In this document: in pieces, positions 1 to 8,270 of the stretch | Numbering within the stretch: position 1 is the first letter of the stretch | Layout of the letters: the number at the start of each line of letters is the position of its first letter | Source of the DNA: Leucobacter sp. 7(1) | GTDB taxonomy: Bacteria; Actinomycetota; Actinomycetes; Actinomycetales; Microbacteriaceae | Assembly: GCF_900163635.1 (NCBI RefSeq) | Contig: NZ_FUID01000005.1 | Location: forward strand, 40,636-104,635 | DNA length: 64,000 bases | Reading direction: 5' to 3' | Made by a program: the position numbers and the translations under genes | Notes under the pieces: generated by a model | Told to the model about the DNA's origin: nothing | Seen by the model: only the letters and a program-made list of their open reading frames with translations | Database searches by the model: none

Positions 1-2
1 TC

Positions 3-893
3 CTCGTTGCTCTGCAGTCCCGTATTAATGGGGGTCTCAGCCAGCAGATCGGCAACGGTTATGTGACGGCAGCGGTCTCATTCGCTATTGGCCTCGTGGT
101 GATGACTGTGGTCTTGCTCGCCTCACGCAAGGGCCGCGCAGGGTTAGGGCGGGTTCGGACCGAGGTTCGAACCAGAAGGCTGCCCGCCTGGACGTTGATC
201 GGCGGTGCTGGCGGCGCGTTTTTCGTGCTGAGCCAGGGGCTCGTCGCCCCGCTCACTGGCCTCGCACTGTTCACCGTCGGGATCGTCGCCGGGCAGGTGC
301 TCGGAGGGCTCGTGCTCGATCGGATTGGGCTCGGCCCAGGTGGCCGCATCGATCCGACACCCACCCGGATCGCGGGCACGGTCCTCGCCGTGATCGCGGT
401 GATCGTGTCGGTTGGCTTCAGCGGCGACGCCACCGACCAGAGCGTGTTGTGGCTGGTCGTGTTCCCGGTGTTCGTTGGCGTGCTTGTCTCTGCGCAATCG
501 ATGGTGAACGGGCTCGTGCGCTCGGCCGCACAGAGCGCGATCACAGCCACCTTCGTGAACTTCGTGGTCGGGACGACGCTCCTGGGGCTGATCGCCGTGA
601 TCTCCGTTGCGACGTCCGGATGGCCTACTGAGTGGCCATCCTCACCCGTGTACTACCTCGGCGGGGTGATCGGGACGATCTTCATTGCAGTCGCCGCCAT
701 GCTTGTGCGGACCGCGGGTGTGCTGCTGCTGAGCATGTCTAACGTTGCCGGCCAGCTCCTCGCTGCACTGGCGTTCGATGCCGGTGCGCCGCTGGGAGGG
801 GGGCTCACCCTGGGGCTCGTCGCGGGCACCGCCGTCGCGCTTCTCGCGGTTGTTATTGCGGCGCTGCCGTGGCGTCCGCGCTCGGCGCGCTGA
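3..893 (+). CDS. DUF606/YdcZ-family DMT transporter, 5' end outside the window
   Basis: Integral membrane protein of the drug/metabolite transporter superfamily (DUF606, YdcZ-like). The reading frame is open from base 3, and the residues before the first internal GTG at 63 (LQSRINGGLSQQIGNGY) match the usual family opening, so the true start lies left of the window and 63 is not the start. About nine hydrophobic segments are visible, including repeated Gly-rich helices such as GTIFIAVAAMLVRTAGVLLLS. The substrate is unknown. The last 41 bp overlap the convergent nitroreductase-like gene. Confidence 0.85.
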   Translation, partial: LVALQSRINGGLSQQIGNGYVTAAVSFAIGLVVMTVVLLASRKGRAGLGRVRTEVRTRRLPAWTLIGGAGGAFFVLSQGLVAPLTGLALFTVGIVAGQVLGGLVLDRIGLGPGGRIDPTPTRIAGTVLAVIAVIVSVGFSGDATDQSVLWLVVFPVFVGVLVSAQSMVNGLVRSAAQSAITATFVNFVVGTTLLGLIAVISVATSGWPTEWPSSPVYYLGGVIGTIFIAVAAMLVRTAGVLLLSMSNVAGQLLAALAFDAGAPLGGGLTLGLVAGTAVALLAVVIAALPWRPRSAR

Positions 894-1431
894 GGTGGCG
901 GCCGAGGTCCAGAGGCTTGCGGGGCTTGGACTTCTGATCGCGCTCCGGAATCCCGCCCACGTAGAGCCACCCGAGCAAGTACTCGGTGGGTGCGAGTCCG
1001 TGCGCGGCGTGTACCTCCGGGGTGCGCGTGAGTGAACCGCTTCGCCAGAAGGTGCCCCACCCCGCCTCATGCAGGAGCAGGCCCAGGGTGTGAGCGACAC
1101 CGCTGGCTACGGCCTCTTGCTCCCAGACGGGGACCTTGTGCTTTGGCCTGGAAGACACCACAAGCGCGAGGACCAGCGGTGCGCGAGTGGCCTTGGCGAG
1201 ATATTTCTCCCGCTTGGACCCGGCCGCAGCAGCGAGGCCTTCGCCGAGCTTGAGACGTGCATCACCACGCAGTTCGATGATCCGCCACGGCCGGAGCCCG
1301 GAATGATCAGCAATGCTGGACATCGCAGAAACGAGTTCGCTCAGCTCCTCGTGGCTGGGCGCTGCGTCGGTGACCTTTGAGTGTGAGCGGCGGGCGCGGA
1401 CCGCGGCGGCCGCAGGCGCGGCCTCGGTCAC
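853..1431 (-). CDS. nitroreductase-family protein
   Basis: Probable FMN-dependent nitroreductase-fold oxidoreductase of 192 aa. The N-terminal RARRSHSKV resembles the phosphate-contacting RRS-R-F segment of the family, ADHSGLRPWRI fits the flavin-binding loop, and GTFWRSGSL and LLGWLYVGGIPE fit the C-terminal half. Substrate unknown. The chosen start is GTG at 1431-1429, which overlaps the msrB stop as GTGA, so the two are translationally coupled; longer in-frame starts would run back inside msrB. It follows a methionine sulfoxide reductase, suggesting but not proving a redox-stress role. Confidence 0.75.
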   Translation of the reverse strand: MTEAAPAAAAVRARRSHSKVTDAAPSHEELSELVSAMSSIADHSGLRPWRIIELRGDARLKLGEGLAAAAGSKREKYLAKATRAPLVLALVVSSRPKHKVPVWEQEAVASGVAHTLGLLLHEAGWGTFWRSGSLTRTPEVHAAHGLAPTEYLLGWLYVGGIPERDQKSKPRKPLDLGRHLSAPSADATAAPQ

Positions 1432-1868
1432 GCGTCGGTTTCGGGAGCCGCGCCCGCTTCGAACGTGAGCGCGAGCGAGTTCATGCAGTACCGGTCCCCG
1501 GTCGGAGTGCCAAAGCCGTCGGGGAACACGTGCCCCAGGTGCGAGCCACAGTCCGCGCATCGCACCTCCGTGCGCACCATGCCGAGACTCGCATCTTCCA
1601 AGAGCTCCACCGCGTCCGGACGTACGCTCTCATAGAAGCTGGGCCAGCCGCAGCCGGAGTCGAACTTCGTCCCCGCAATGAAGAGTTCGTTGCCGCAGGC
1701 GCGGCAGCGGTAGAGCCCGTCACGCTCCTCGTTGAGGAGTGCGCCCGTGCCGGCGCGCTCCGTGGCGGCCTCGCGGAGGATCGAGTACTCGTTCGGGCTG
1801 AGCCGCTCACGCCAGTCACTCTCCGAGAGCTGGACCGGATACTCAGGTGAGTCGATGGGCTTCGTCAT
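1428..1868 (-). CDS. msrB: peptide-methionine (R)-S-oxide reductase
   Basis: MsrB reduces methionine-R-sulfoxide in proteins using thioredoxin. The 146-aa product has the two zinc-binding CxxC pairs (CRACG and CADCG), the core GCGWPSFY, the HVFPDGFG turn and the catalytic cysteine in RYCMNSLAL. Length and motif order are normal for a stand-alone MsrB. A GGAGG ribosome-binding site precedes the ATG. First gene of a two-gene unit with the nitroreductase-like gene. Confidence 0.97.
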   Translation of the reverse strand: MTKPIDSPEYPVQLSESDWRERLSPNEYSILREAATERAGTGALLNEERDGLYRCRACGNELFIAGTKFDSGCGWPSFYESVRPDAVELLEDASLGMVRTEVRCADCGSHLGHVFPDGFGTPTGDRYCMNSLALTFEAGAAPETDA

Positions 1869-1989
1869 GTATGCCTCCGTGGTGTGCGCAACGGGTACTG
1901 CAGCCCCAATCGTAACCGGGCCGGCTGAGTGCCTGAAGGGATCGAGTACCTAAATCAGTATTTCTCTGGGCCCAAAAATGGCCCTCGAC

Positions 1990-2020
1990 TTGCAACGTCA
2001 GATGTTATTCGTCAGACTAT
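1990..2020 (+). promoter_or_regulatory. conserved 31-bp upstream element, copy 1
   Basis: Begins TTGCAACGTCAGATG and ends near CAGACTAT. 24 of 31 positions match a second copy at 3730-3760, each copy lying about 90-100 bp upstream of a heme-locus gene. TTGCAA could be a -35 box with GACTAT as a weak -10 at 18-bp spacing; alternatively it is a regulator site (TCAGA-n9-TCAGA). Function is inferred from conservation only. Confidence 0.5.
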
Positions 2021-2030
2021 AGGGCGGTGC

Positions 2031-2049
2031 TGAGGTTAGGTGCACCTCA
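2031..2049 (+). promoter_or_regulatory. DtxR/IdeR-type iron box upstream of the SLH protein
   Basis: TGAGGTTAGGTGCACCTCA matches the 19-bp consensus TTAGGTTAGGCTAACCTAA at 14 positions and contains the perfect palindrome AGGTGCACCT. It lies 67 bp before the start at 2116, fitting repression of the heme locus by iron-loaded DtxR/IdeR, encoded at 33248. Confidence 0.65.
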
Positions 2050-2115
2050 CTTCGATCCGATGAGAGCCTCCACGACAGTGTGCAGGCCACCGACGCGTAA
2101 AGGACTGCAATCGTC

Positions 2116-3645
2116 ATGACAGCACACACGAGCTGGCGGAGGCGTTCCGCCTCGGTGCTGGCCACCGCAACCGCGGTGCTTCTCGCCGCAAGCGGCGCCC
2201 TGATGGCCCCGGCCGCCGCATTTGCCGAAGAGGCTCCTGCGGCCCCGCAGTTGTCGATCTCGAAGCCCGTCCTCGACCCCGCTGGTGACACGCTGACGGT
2301 TGTCGGCACCGGCTTTGACGCTTCCGCCAAGGGGCTGCCCAGCTATTACGGCTGCACGGATTCCGCGGAGGCTCCGCAGGGCGTATATGTCCAGCTCGGC
2401 TGGGTGACGGACAACTGGCGTCCGTCCACGGGCGGCGTCAGCAAGACAGATCGTAACGGCGTCGAGCAGGCGTGGTTCGCGGACAAGGACAAGAACTGCC
2501 AGGCCCCGTCGAAGTGGACGATCGCGGAAGACGGCACGGCATCGTTCGAGCATACGTTTGACGTGAGCGAAGAGAAGCTCGGTGCGCTTCCCGAGGGTGC
2601 CCGTTACGCGGTATTCACACATGGCCTCACAGGACGCGCACCTGCTCTCGCCATTCCCGCGAACGAGCTGGAGCAGTCGTTTAGCTTCGCTCCTGAGGTC
2701 GTGGCCCCGGTCGCGACTGCCGCGACTGCCGTTTCGGCCACGAAAAATGGTCTGAGCATCAGTGTCTCGGCGAAAGACCTGCCCGCGGACATTACGGACA
2801 TGTACGCCGCGGTGATCATCAAGGGTACCGAGTCGCAAATGACTGACCCCAACAGTAAGTACGCAGCGTTCGGTCTCCCGTTCCCGAAGGTCACGAATGG
2901 AGCTGCAGAGTTCACGCTGCAGGCTCCCACAAAGGATCTAGACCGCACCAAGCAGTACGAGCTCTTCCTCTGGAAGAAGCATGCGGACCTCACCCCCGAG
3001 AACACCTATGCGCGTGCCGATGTCACGGTCACCAAGGAGCAGTGGGACACCGTGTTCCCGACCGTTGCTCCGAAGATTCCCTTCACCGACATGAAGCCGG
3101 GCGACAAGTTCTACAAGGAGATCTCGTGGATGTACACGAGTAAGCTCTCCACCGGTAACAAGCAGGCTGACGGTACAGTGACCTACGCGCCGAAGGCGAA
3201 TGTGTCGCGTGAGGCTATGGCGGCGTTCCTGTTCCGGCAGTACAGCAAGCCGGGTTACAAGGCTCCGGCGAAGTCGGCCTTCACCGATGTGAAGACGACG
3301 GACAAGTTCTACAAGGAGATCGCCTGGATGGCGGAGATGAAGATCTCCACTGGCGTGAAGCAGGCCAACGGCACGGTGAAGTTCCTGCCGAAGGCGAGCA
3401 TCACCCGTGAGGCGATGGCAGCGTTCATGTACCGGATCGACACGGGCAAGAAGCCGGCGTCGCCGAAGGTCTCGCCGTTCGTTGATATGAAGCCGGGTGA
3501 CAAGTTCTTCAAGGAGATCGCTTGGATGCACTCGAGTGGTCTGTCGACGGGCAACAAGCAGCCCAGTGGCAAGCCGACGTACGCGCCGAAGAGTAACGTC
3601 ACGCGTGAGGCGATGGCGGCGTTCCTCTACCGCGCACAGCCGTAA
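2116..3645 (+). CDS. secreted protein with three SLH-type repeats in a heme locus
   Basis: 509 aa, exported by an N-terminal signal peptide (cleavage near AFA-EE, about residue 37). Residues 45-190 form a beta-rich domain with the bacterial Ig-like phrase LTVVGTGFDAS. Residues 200-318 form a second domain also found at about residues 135-255 of the next protein (shared pattern around FP-PKVTNGAAEFTL / QYELFLW). Three C-terminal S-layer-homology-type repeats start at residues 322, 388 and 454 (66-aa period; F-D-M-P-D-KFYKEI-WM ... REAMAAFLYR). The repeats probably hold the protein at the cell surface. The heme role is inferred from position, the shared domain and the upstream iron box; no HtaA domain is present. 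Confidence 0.8.
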   Translation: MTAHTSWRRRSASVLATATAVLLAASGALMAPAAAFAEEAPAAPQLSISKPVLDPAGDTLTVVGTGFDASAKGLPSYYGCTDSAEAPQGVYVQLGWVTDNWRPSTGGVSKTDRNGVEQAWFADKDKNCQAPSKWTIAEDGTASFEHTFDVSEEKLGALPEGARYAVFTHGLTGRAPALAIPANELEQSFSFAPEVVAPVATAATAVSATKNGLSISVSAKDLPADITDMYAAVIIKGTESQMTDPNSKYAAFGLPFPKVTNGAAEFTLQAPTKDLDRTKQYELFLWKKHADLTPENTYARADVTVTKEQWDTVFPTVAPKIPFTDMKPGDKFYKEISWMYTSKLSTGNKQADGTVTYAPKANVSREAMAAFLFRQYSKPGYKAPAKSAFTDVKTTDKFYKEIAWMAEMKISTGVKQANGTVKFLPKASITREAMAAFMYRIDTGKKPASPKVSPFVDMKPGDKFFKEIAWMHSSGLSTGNKQPSGKPTYAPKSNVTREAMAAFLYRAQP

Positions 3646-3654
3646 AGTAATGCT

Positions 3655-3698
3655 AGTTCGGGCGTGAGTGTTGCTTCGGCCACGCTCACGCCCGAACT
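3655..3698 (+). terminator. hairpin terminator after the SLH gene
   Basis: Near-perfect inverted repeat with outer arms AGTTCGGGCGTGAG and CTCACGCCCGAACT around an imperfect GC stem and TTCG loop, starting 10 bp after the stop codon. No clear U tract follows. Confidence 0.7.
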
Positions 3699-3729
3699 TG
3701 TCGGTGGGGGATGAAACTCCCGCACCGAG

Positions 3730-3760
3730 TTGCAACATCAGATGATGTTCAGCAGACTGG
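3730..3760 (+). promoter_or_regulatory. conserved 31-bp upstream element, copy 2
   Basis: Second copy of the element at 1990 (TTGCAACATCAGATG ... CAGACTGG), 90 bp before the HtaA gene at 3851. No iron box accompanies this copy. Confidence 0.5.
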
Positions 3761-3850
3761 AAACACTGCACTACACACGGGCGGGCTCAGCCATATGTCC
3801 CCCGGAAGGTTCGACGCACCACTGGCGTCACATACAGGGAGTCTGACCAA

Positions 3851-6298
3851 ATGCACGCACGGAACGTGTTCCGCGGATTGGCCGCGGCGGCGCTGTCGAC
3901 AGCGCTCGTCATTGGTGGGGCGGTGGGAGAACCTGCATTCGCAGAGGAATCGGTTATCGGTGACTCGCAGCAGATAGACCCCGCGAACTCTGTCTCTGTG
4001 GAGAACGCTACCGATGTCAGTGAGGCTGAAGTGCCCAGCGAAAGCCCGGAAGCGCCGCAGGGCGGTGCTGAAGTCGTCGAACCGGGGAATCCTGGGAAAG
4101 CTCCTGAGCTCAGTTTCAAGGATGGCGACGTGGAAGCGGAGAATCCAGCGCCGGAACTCCAAGGTCCGGTCCCCGAGAGCGAAACCAATTCCGCGGTGAC
4201 CTCCGCAGCGGAGGCACCAGACCTCCCAACGGAGCCCGTGGCCGGACCTGAAAACGTGAAGATTCAGTTCGAGGCATCCGTCGCCCCGAAGAAAAGCCTT
4301 GAGGTTCAGGTGTCCGCGAGTGGCTTTCCAGCGGGCGTGACTGACCTCTCCGCGGCGCTCATTCCTCAGGGAGACACCGCCGTGCTCACCGGGCCGACGG
4401 ATCGGATTCCGGCTCTGGCCAAACCCCTGCCTCGTGTGACCGATGGAGCTTCGAGCTTTGTACTCACCGCCGCTGTTTCACAGCTTGTGCGTGCAGCGCA
4501 GTACGAAATCGTGCTGTGGCCAAGCGATGAGAAGCCCGCGCAGTCGAATATCTTCGCGCGTGTTGACCTAAAGCTTTCCTCAGGGGAATGGGACCAGCTG
4601 CTTGGGCCGGTTCCCCCGGTCGCCGAGGAAGGCAGCATCAGCTGGGGTGTGCTTGAGCGGTTCCGGAACTACGTGGAGACCAAAGCCGGGCCGAAGGGAA
4701 AGGTGTCCGCAACCAAGCCAGCCTCGTACAACGGAAAACTGTTCACTTTTCCGCAGGTAACCGGTGGAAAATGGGGCGCAGGAACGCAGCGCGGCGTGGC
4801 ACAGTATGGAGGTTCGATGCGTTTCTATGGGCACAACGGGGGCCTTGACCTCAATATGTCCAACCCCGTGATTCGGGTCATCGACTCGAAACGGGCTGAG
4901 CTCTCCGTGACGACTACGTCAGTTGAACTGGATATGGAATCCGAACGTGACCCTGTGATCAAAGAGAGCGTTGATGTGATCGCGTCTATTGACCTCTCAT
5001 CGGCGACGTCGACGACTCGAAAAGGTGGTGCGATCCGGTGGGCGAACGCGAACGCGACGCTGACCACTGCCGGCGTTGACGTTTTTCAGGGGTTCTATAG
5101 CGAAGGACAGCCGCTTGATTTGATCACCTTTACGGTTGGCTCAGAACGTGATGTGAAGCCGATAACGCCCCCGAAGCCGAAGCCGGTTCCGAAACCCAAG
5201 CCCAAGCCGGTCCCGAAGCCGCTTCCGCCCACGGTTGTGGACGGGAACGCGGGCGGTGCGCAGGCTGCTGGCTCGCTGAGCTGGGGCGTCTCGAGCGCTT
5301 TCTCCAAGTACGTGACAGGCCCGATTGCCAAGGGCGAGGTTGCCACGAGCGGGGTGGGCAGTTCCGGTGGCGGCTACCTCTTCCCACAGGCCGCGGGCGG
5401 CAGCTGGGACACGGCGACCCAGACGGGTTCCGTGCAGTACTCCGGCGTCATCTCCTTCACCGGCCACAAAGGTCTCCTCAGCGAAAGCATGAGCAACCCG
5501 ATGATCCAGGTCACCGGGCCCGATTCCGCTGTGATCTACAACGGTGGATCGCAGTGGGGCACCCTGAACCTCGCCGCAGCTGCAAAGTCGGTGGGTGCCA
5601 ATGGTGAGGTGACCTGGAGCGGCGTCCCTGTGAGCGGTGGCTTCTCCGGAGGCGCGTCGGGCGGAAGCCAGTACACCCTCGCCGCCGACCCACTGACATT
5701 CACCGTCGGCACCGCGAGCGGTGTGAGCTACGGCTCCACCGCCGTGAGCAACGATTCCCTCAAGCGGACCGCTGCCGCTTCCGCTCCGACGACGAGCGGG
5801 ATCCGGATCCTCACCGACCCGAAGAAGCTGGTGCCGGGCGGCGAGATCGAGCTTGAAGCCCCGGGCTTCACCGCGAAGGAACGCGAAGCGCTTGTGGTGC
5901 TCTACCCTGGCGTGATCGTGCTGGACGAAGCCGCAGGCGCGGATACTTCCGGCACTGTGCGCTGGCTCGGAACGATCCCCGAGGATCTGCCGCTCGGTGA
6001 GTACGTGATCACCGTGCAGGGCAGTACCGACGCCGGTGCCGTTCTCGAGGTTCGCAAGCCGGAACCGAAGGCGAAGGCTGCCGCGAAGCAACAGCGCGTG
6101 GCCGAGCTTGCCGCGCAACAGGAAGCCGGCGCGCCAGCCGCAGCCGGAGTGGTTCCTGCCGCAGACGACCAGGCCGCATGGATGTGGTGGGCGGCATCGA
6201 TCGGACTGCTTGCGGTGGCCGGCGTCATGGGTGGTCTCGTTGTAGGGCAGCGCCGAAAGGCCGCCGCGGGAAACACCCCGCCCGGATCCGGCTTCTAA
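3851..6298 (+). CDS. htaA: HtaA-type heme-binding membrane protein with two HtaA domains
   Basis: 815 aa. HtaA proteins capture heme from hemoproteins at the actinobacterial surface and pass it towards the HmuTUV importer. A signal peptide is followed by an acidic Pro/Glu-rich stretch, a domain shared with the SLH protein upstream (about 135-255), HtaA domain 1 (about 260-430, GSISWGVLERF ... FYGHNGGLDLNMSNP), a Pro-Lys linker (PKPKPVPKPKPKP, about 438-458), HtaA domain 2 (about 474-640, GSLSWGVSSAF ... FTGHKGLLSESMSNP), and a C-terminal membrane anchor (about 776-798) with a basic tail. The histidine of the F-GH motif is kept in both domains. No sortase signal. Confidence 0.9.
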   Translation: MHARNVFRGLAAAALSTALVIGGAVGEPAFAEESVIGDSQQIDPANSVSVENATDVSEAEVPSESPEAPQGGAEVVEPGNPGKAPELSFKDGDVEAENPAPELQGPVPESETNSAVTSAAEAPDLPTEPVAGPENVKIQFEASVAPKKSLEVQVSASGFPAGVTDLSAALIPQGDTAVLTGPTDRIPALAKPLPRVTDGASSFVLTAAVSQLVRAAQYEIVLWPSDEKPAQSNIFARVDLKLSSGEWDQLLGPVPPVAEEGSISWGVLERFRNYVETKAGPKGKVSATKPASYNGKLFTFPQVTGGKWGAGTQRGVAQYGGSMRFYGHNGGLDLNMSNPVIRVIDSKRAELSVTTTSVELDMESERDPVIKESVDVIASIDLSSATSTTRKGGAIRWANANATLTTAGVDVFQGFYSEGQPLDLITFTVGSERDVKPITPPKPKPVPKPKPKPVPKPLPPTVVDGNAGGAQAAGSLSWGVSSAFSKYVTGPIAKGEVATSGVGSSGGGYLFPQAAGGSWDTATQTGSVQYSGVISFTGHKGLLSESMSNPMIQVTGPDSAVIYNGGSQWGTLNLAAAAKSVGANGEVTWSGVPVSGGFSGGASGGSQYTLAADPLTFTVGTASGVSYGSTAVSNDSLKRTAAASAPTTSGIRILTDPKKLVPGGEIELEAPGFTAKEREALVVLYPGVIVLDEAAGADTSGTVRWLGTIPEDLPLGEYVITVQGSTDAGAVLEVRKPEPKAKAAAKQQRVAELAAQQEAGAPAAAGVVPAADDQAAWMWWAASIGLLAVAGVMGGLVVGQRRKAAAGNTPPGSGF

Positions 6299-6315
6299 CA
6301 CCATCACGTATCGTT

Positions 6316-6352
6316 GGTGCGGGCGTCCCTGCCACGGGAACGCCGCCGCACC
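6316..6352 (+). terminator. hairpin between the two HtaA genes
   Basis: Imperfect GC-rich stem (GGTGC-GGGCGT ... ACGCC-GCACC) in the 76-bp gap, followed only by the RBS AAGGAG of the next gene. It may attenuate rather than stop transcription. Confidence 0.35.
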
Positions 6353-6374
6353 CCGCAACACAAGGAGATCAGAC

Positions 6375-7301
6375 GTGCAGAACTCTCACGACCTCGGGCG
6401 CCGGACCGCGCGACGTACCCTCGCGCTGGTGGGAGGCGGATTGATTGCGGCCGGAGCGCTGCTCGTGCCAACCGCGGCCACCGCAGCTCCCGCCGTTCTT
6501 GCACAAGCGGCCCCCGTTGCCGCGACGGCAGAAACGTCGTGCACGGTGAGCACCGGGATGCTGACCTGGGGCGTCAAGGAGAGCTTCCGCTCATACATCA
6601 GTGGCTCCATCGCCAACGGTGAGTGGACCGTGAGCGAGGACATGCGCTACGAGACCCCCAGCTTTATCTGGGACCAGGTCACCGGGGCTGTGTCGAGTGA
6701 CCTCACCGCGGGCAACATTGCGTTCACTGGCGCGATCCACTTCACCGGTCACAGCGGCGCAATGGAGCTGGACCTGTCGGATCCGAAGATCGAGTTCACG
6801 GACGATGACACCGCCTACCTGACGCTCACCATCGGCGCGACCGACGCCGCGGATGCCGGCGGGGAGGCCACTGCGGAGACGCTGCGTGCCGCAAAGATCG
6901 ATCTGACAGACGCGGTCTCGGCCGGCGGATCCGAGCTGTCACTCGAGAGCGCGATCCCGCGCCTCACCGCAGAGGGTGCCGCGGCACTGAACGGAGAGTA
7001 CGGCAGTTATGTCGCGGGGGAGGAACTCGACCCGATTGCGCTCACCGCAACCGTGACCGGCTGCGAGCTCGGGGAGAGCGCCGCTGTGGTCATGCCCGAG
7101 ACCGAGCTGCCCGGTGATCCGACCCCCGCCCCCGGCGTGACCGACACAGAGAGCGCCGCTCCGTCGATCCCGTGGCTGCCGATCGGCATCGGTGCCGTGG
7201 CGCTCCTCGTCATTGGTGTGACCGGCGGCATGCTGCTGGGTGGACGCAAACGCCCGAGCGCGCAGCAGTCCGAAACCGATCCCGGGACCGACACACACTA
7301 G
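6375..7301 (+). CDS. single-HtaA-domain heme-binding membrane protein
   Basis: 308 aa, starting at GTG 6375 behind AAGGAG. Signal peptide (about 1-45), one HtaA domain (about 54-220, MLTWGVKESFRSYI ... FTGHSGAMELDLSDP, retaining the F-GH histidine), a short Pro/Glu spacer, and a C-terminal transmembrane helix (WLPIGIGAVALLVIGVTGGML) with a basic tail. The organisation resembles corynebacterial HtaB/HtaC accessory proteins that relay heme to HmuT. It follows the double-HtaA gene in the same direction and is probably co-transcribed. Confidence 0.88.
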   Translation: MQNSHDLGRRTARRTLALVGGGLIAAGALLVPTAATAAPAVLAQAAPVAATAETSCTVSTGMLTWGVKESFRSYISGSIANGEWTVSEDMRYETPSFIWDQVTGAVSSDLTAGNIAFTGAIHFTGHSGAMELDLSDPKIEFTDDDTAYLTLTIGATDAADAGGEATAETLRAAKIDLTDAVSAGGSELSLESAIPRLTAEGAAALNGEYGSYVAGEELDPIALTATVTGCELGESAAVVMPETELPGDPTPAPGVTDTESAAPSIPWLPIGIGAVALLVIGVTGGMLLGGRKRPSAQQSETDPGTDTH

Positions 7302-7350
7302 TCCGGTGCTCGGGCGCAGCCCGGTTTGCGTCGACCTGACCCCTTGAGCG

Positions 7351-7419
7351 CGAGACGACCCCGAAACTGCAGGAATATCTGCGGCTTCGGGGTCGTCTCG
7401 AAGTTTCGGGGTCGTCTCG
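7351..7419. repeat. inverted repeat between convergent heme genes
   Basis: CGAGACGACCCCGAAA at 7351-7366 pairs perfectly with TTTCGGGGTCGTCTCG at 7404-7419; a second copy of the right arm (TTCGGGGTCGTCTCG) lies at 7386-7400. The left arm can therefore pair with either right arm. It sits between the ends of the HtaA gene and hmuV, so a bidirectional terminator is likely. Confidence 0.7.
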
Positions 7420-7454
7420 TGGAGAGGCCCCTGAAGCTGTGGGGCTGTGCCGTG

Positions 7455-8270
7455 CTAGGACCGCTTCGGCATAACGATCCCCTGCCCGGTGATGGGGTGG
7501 GGGATCACCTCGACCGGGGTCCGGTAGACCTCGCTGACGATCTCGGCCGTCAGTACTTTCGCCGGCGCATCACAGGCGTAGACCTTCCCATCACGCAGCA
7601 GTGCGATCCGGTCGGCATACGCCGCGGCGAGGTTCAGATCGTGCAGCACGACAAGGACAGCGTCCCCGGCCATCGCGCGTTCTCGTGCCAGTCCCAGAAC
7701 CGCCTCCTGGTGCCCCAGATCCAGCGCAGCTGTGGGCTCATCGAGCATCAGCACCCCGGTGCGGCCCGCGATCACACGTGCAAACGCGGTGCGGGCACGC
7801 TCGCCACCTGAGAGTGACGGAACCCGGCGATTGCCGAGGTGAGCAATGTCGGCGGAGGCAATGGCCTCGGAGATGGCCTCGTTGTCCTCGTCTTCGAGTG
7901 GAGTCTTGCGCCACGGCGCGCGACCCATCTCGACAACCTGGTGCACCGTGAACGGGAACAAAAGCTGATTGTCTTGCAAGAGCACGCTGCGGCGACGCGA
8001 GAGCTCTCCCAGCGACCAGTCGGCGATGGGCCGACCGCCAAACCGAGCCACGCCGGAATCAGCTGCGACGTCGCCCGAGAGCACACTCAGCAGTGTCGAC
8101 TTGCCGGCACCGTTCGGGCCCAGGAGGGCGAGCACTTCACCGGCGCGAACCTCGAGCGAGACCTGATCGAGCAGGGCGCGACCGCCACGCTTCAGACCGA
8201 CGTTTTCGGCAGCACACACAACATCGCCCGTGGTTGCATGAGTCGGCAGAGCCACATGCCGCGCGCTCAT
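7455..8270 (-). CDS. hmuV: heme ABC transporter ATP-binding protein
   Basis: 271-aa ATPase energising import through HmuU. Walker A GPNGAGKST, Q-loop LLQDNQLLFP, signature LSGGERAR, Walker B VLMLDEP and the H-loop histidine in VVLHDLN are all present. PFTVHQVVEMGRAPW is typical of FecE/HmuV heme and siderophore ATPases. The start overlaps the hmuU stop by 4 bp, indicating coupled translation. Heme rather than siderophore is inferred from the adjacent HtaA genes. Confidence 0.92.
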   Translation of the reverse strand: MSARHVALPTHATTGDVVCAAENVGLKRGGRALLDQVSLEVRAGEVLALLGPNGAGKSTLLSVLSGDVAADSGVARFGGRPIADWSLGELSRRRSVLLQDNQLLFPFTVHQVVEMGRAPWRKTPLEDEDNEAISEAIASADIAHLGNRRVPSLSGGERARTAFARVIAGRTGVLMLDEPTAALDLGHQEAVLGLARERAMAGDAVLVVLHDLNLAAAYADRIALLRDGKVYACDAPAKVLTAEIVSEVYRTPVEVIPHPITGQGIVMPKRS

